The notes under the pieces: model-generated | Database searches by the model: none | Told to the model about the DNA's origin: nothing | What the model saw: the letters and a program-made list of their open reading frames with translations, nothing else | Shown: positions 61,464-64,000 of the stretch, piece after piece | Numbering within the stretch: the first letter of the stretch is position 1 | Layout: each line of letters begins with the position of its first letter | Assembly: GCF_030936135.1 (NCBI RefSeq) | Contig: NC_082596.1 | Location: forward strand, 100,773,383 to 100,837,382 | Source of the DNA: Gavia stellata | Taxonomy: Eukaryota > Chordata > Aves > Gaviiformes > Gaviidae | Direction of reading: 5' to 3' | Length of the DNA: 64,000 bases | Program-made: the position numbers and the translations under genes

Positions 61464-64000
61464 AAAGCATGACCAGTACAGTCCTCTACAGCTACCAAAA
61501 TTGCAAGCTGCACAGCATCCAGAACAAAAGTCATTATTTGTGCACACAAACTCAAATGGAACTTCCACTATTCTTTTGGGGTAAGAAAAGGAAAGCTGTT
61601 CCTGTGTTCTAACACATCTTTCAAAAAAGGAAACCAAGTACTTGTGCAGTTTTAAAATTAATGGCAAGAGTTAAAAAGCAAAAACCTATGTGCCTACCAT
61701 GTTAAAAAAGCAACACCACTTTTCACAAGTAACATAAGGAGAAACACATCTACAGGTGCTTGTCTAACCTACAACCGTCCACTGATGACAACAGGGCCCA
61801 GTCCAGATTTGGACTGAACACCCTTGCCCTTATCTACATTCACAGGTAAGCTATGCTCAGCACGCAGATATGACTGCTAACACAACAAGCAGCAGCCAGC
61901 ACTTTAAGAGAGCCTGTGTATAAACAAACCCTAGTCATCAGGAACAGGCAGGCATGCTAATAACCTATTTTGGCTCAGCCCTCTTTCCCTCCTGTATTCC
62001 CTTTTACGAGAAGCTTTCGTCTACAGTCAGCTTTGCATTTTACCCACTTTCTATTCTTGCAACCGAGCTAAGATATTCAACACCATGTGACACACCACAC
62101 AGTTTCACATGAGAGCATCACTCCCTGTGCCCATTCACTATCGGGTATTTTTACCCGGCTGCTCTGGATTCCCAGTCTCCTCGCACAATGAGCTCCCTGA
62201 TGTGAGCTGACCACTTCTAGGCCAGCACTGGACTCACACTGCTCTTCAGATGTTTCCCATCTCTCTTTTCTGAACAGAAACTTCAGAAAGCACTTAAAAT
62301 GCAGTTCTGGTCTGCTTTTGCAAGCCAGCATACAGACAGATGCTCGACCCACTGATTTTACTTCTCCATTTGCTCAGTAAAAGAATGCATTCACCAGCTT
62401 GCTTGCATACCCTCTCATCTGCCTTATCAACATTAAGAGTTGCATTGTACCACTGCGTATTTTTGGTCCTAGCATTTACCAGAGCTGGATTTCATTGGCA
62501 CCAGCTGGCTCATGGAATTGCTCCTGCACTGAAAATGCTGCCAACACAGATCAGGATTCAGCTCCTATCGGCAAGACACCAAGCAAGCAGCTTGCAGAGC
62601 AGGGTAGAACAGTAGAGTTAGATGAACAGGTAGTGCCACACAACTGACCCTTGTGCGCCTCCACCCTTGGCTGTACCAAGTCTTGTAGCAGTGACTCTGT
62701 CAGTACTCGGTAACTCCAGCAGCAGTTTTCCTACACTATCCTTGCTGGTACAAGCTCAAACAATGACTAAGAAGGGAAGTATCGGGACCAAAGTATAGTG
62801 TGCCAGAACCAAAGGTCAAGGAGGTCCATGAAGATTTCTGTGCTAGAGTGCTCTTCATCTCTCTCTTGGTATTCAACAATCGTGTAAGATACTACAACCT
62901 CAGAACTATCCAGCTGCATTAAAGGAACACAAGGTTGCATATTTTGAAGTGCTAACAAGGAATGAGGCTTATCTATGCACACAGTGACAACTGTGATAGA
63001 GATGGAGATGTAGTATGAAATTTCACAATGCTGCATGAAGACTACTTGTCATTCATGTTGCGTCCAGTAACAGTAGTGTCAACTACTAGGAAAAAACTTC
63101 CTCTCCCCACCACAAACCTGTAGTTTTGTCTCACAAGTAATATAAATTGCACATGACATTTAGTTTTCAAACATATTCACTTTTGTAAGTTTGCAATGTC
63201 ACTAACACCCTCTTCCCACAAAAGGCTAACCATGTGTAGAAAGCAACGTGCTTCACAAAAATGAAGTCAGCAGGATTATTCCCTACTATATAAGGAGAGA
63301 AAAGAGAGAAAGTGAATTCCTAAAGTTGCTTAAGTAGGCATTGGCAAAAACACGAACGAAACTTAAGGGGCTTTTTCTGTTTGGTTTTTTTTTTCCTTTT
63401 ACATCCTGTACAATGTACTTTCACTCAGTCACATTGCTGCTCCATACACAACTTAAGTCTTGTACTGGTGCTTTTTACTGGTGCTAATGATTGAAATCAT
63501 CTCCATACACTTTCAATTTACATTAATTTATTTTCTTGGCTATTTTATCTCCCCAAAGCTGATGTGCAGAACTGCCCTGAAGAACAGTAACTGGGCAATA
63601 ATCATGTAATATTCTAAGTAGCTGGAGTAATTTTGACTCAAAACCCACTTCCTTTTGACTTGACTCAAACGAGGCTGTTCATGTGCATTGGCTAAAACAA
63701 TTAAGACAGGGATGTAGGTCCAGGTGCCTTGCAGCATCCCACCACCTGACACCATGTACTGAAGAATGGGGATGTGCTGGCAAAGGGAGAAACCTAGTGA
63801 GCAGCCCGACTGAATCGCAAGCTGCATGCAACATCTTGTGAAACCATTTACCCACACAGTCCAGGAGACCATTCTTAGGGCTTTTAAGGTGTCTGCTCCT
63901 GAGTGAAGCCAGGTAACACCAAGACACAACAGCAGCATTTTGCACCTGGGAACATTTTCAGAAACAAGAGCTCACAGTGGTTACCCTGGCAAATCTGGAG

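Larger units (their letters stand above)
54542..64000 (-). other. RREB1: RREB1 intron, continues past window
   Basis: At least 9.5 kb without a recognised RREB1 exon on the minus strand. It is mostly AT-rich. Exceptions are a CpG-rich patch around 57445-57710, a C8-G-C7 tract (58336-58351) and a G10-A-G4 tract (61449-61463). Frames of 100-161 codons here (for example 57322-57807 and 60377-60844) have no recognisable domain and are attributed to base composition. Confidence 0.75.

Overview
The window looks like vertebrate nuclear DNA, most likely from a bird. It holds two multi-exon genes with GT-AG introns, a CpG-island promoter, few interspersed repeats, short A- and G/T-rich runs of the kind common in avian DNA, and a decayed CR1/L3-type LINE. 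The pair SSR1-RREB1, tail to tail, matches the mammalian neighbourhood (RREB1-SSR1-CAGE1-RIOK1). The species was not identified, and a non-avian sauropsid cannot be excluded.

Layout. 1-2459: flank upstream of SSR1 with no certain gene; one weak coiled-coil-like exon candidate at 1851-2030, where the 3' end of CAGE1 would be expected. 2460-3660: CpG island and SSR1 promoter. 3132-14179 (+): complete SSR1 coding sequence, eight coding exons, 290 residues, the alpha subunit of the TRAP complex at the Sec61 translocon. 14180 to about 18960: SSR1 3' UTR with several possible poly(A) signals. About 18960-27545: intergenic DNA between convergent genes, without a supported gene. 27545-30747: RREB1 3' UTR on the minus strand, with a long imperfect hairpin at 29204-29297. 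30748-54541 (-): the last four coding exons of RREB1, 1,399 residues, which join in frame and carry 11 canonical C2H2 fingers. 54542-64000: intron of RREB1; the 5' exons lie beyond the window.

The most interesting signal is in the 14.7-kb RREB1 intron. At 44486-44642 lies a clear fossil of the 55-codon zinc-finger exon that mammals carry between the big central exon and the next one. Its acceptor and its first two cysteines survive. A net 10-base deletion removes the finger's histidine region, a TGA stop interrupts it, a 1-base insertion follows, and the donor GT is gone. Both flanking introns are phase 1, so omitting it keeps the frame. A decayed LINE lies about 200 bp away. A second decayed finger, with its first zinc-binding His position occupied by Asn, is still translated in the big exon.

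The two genes are not functionally coupled: SSR1 acts in ER protein translocation and RREB1 is a nuclear Ras/MAPK-responsive transcription factor. No new multi-gene system was found. Comparisons with human proteins are from memory and are marked as such.
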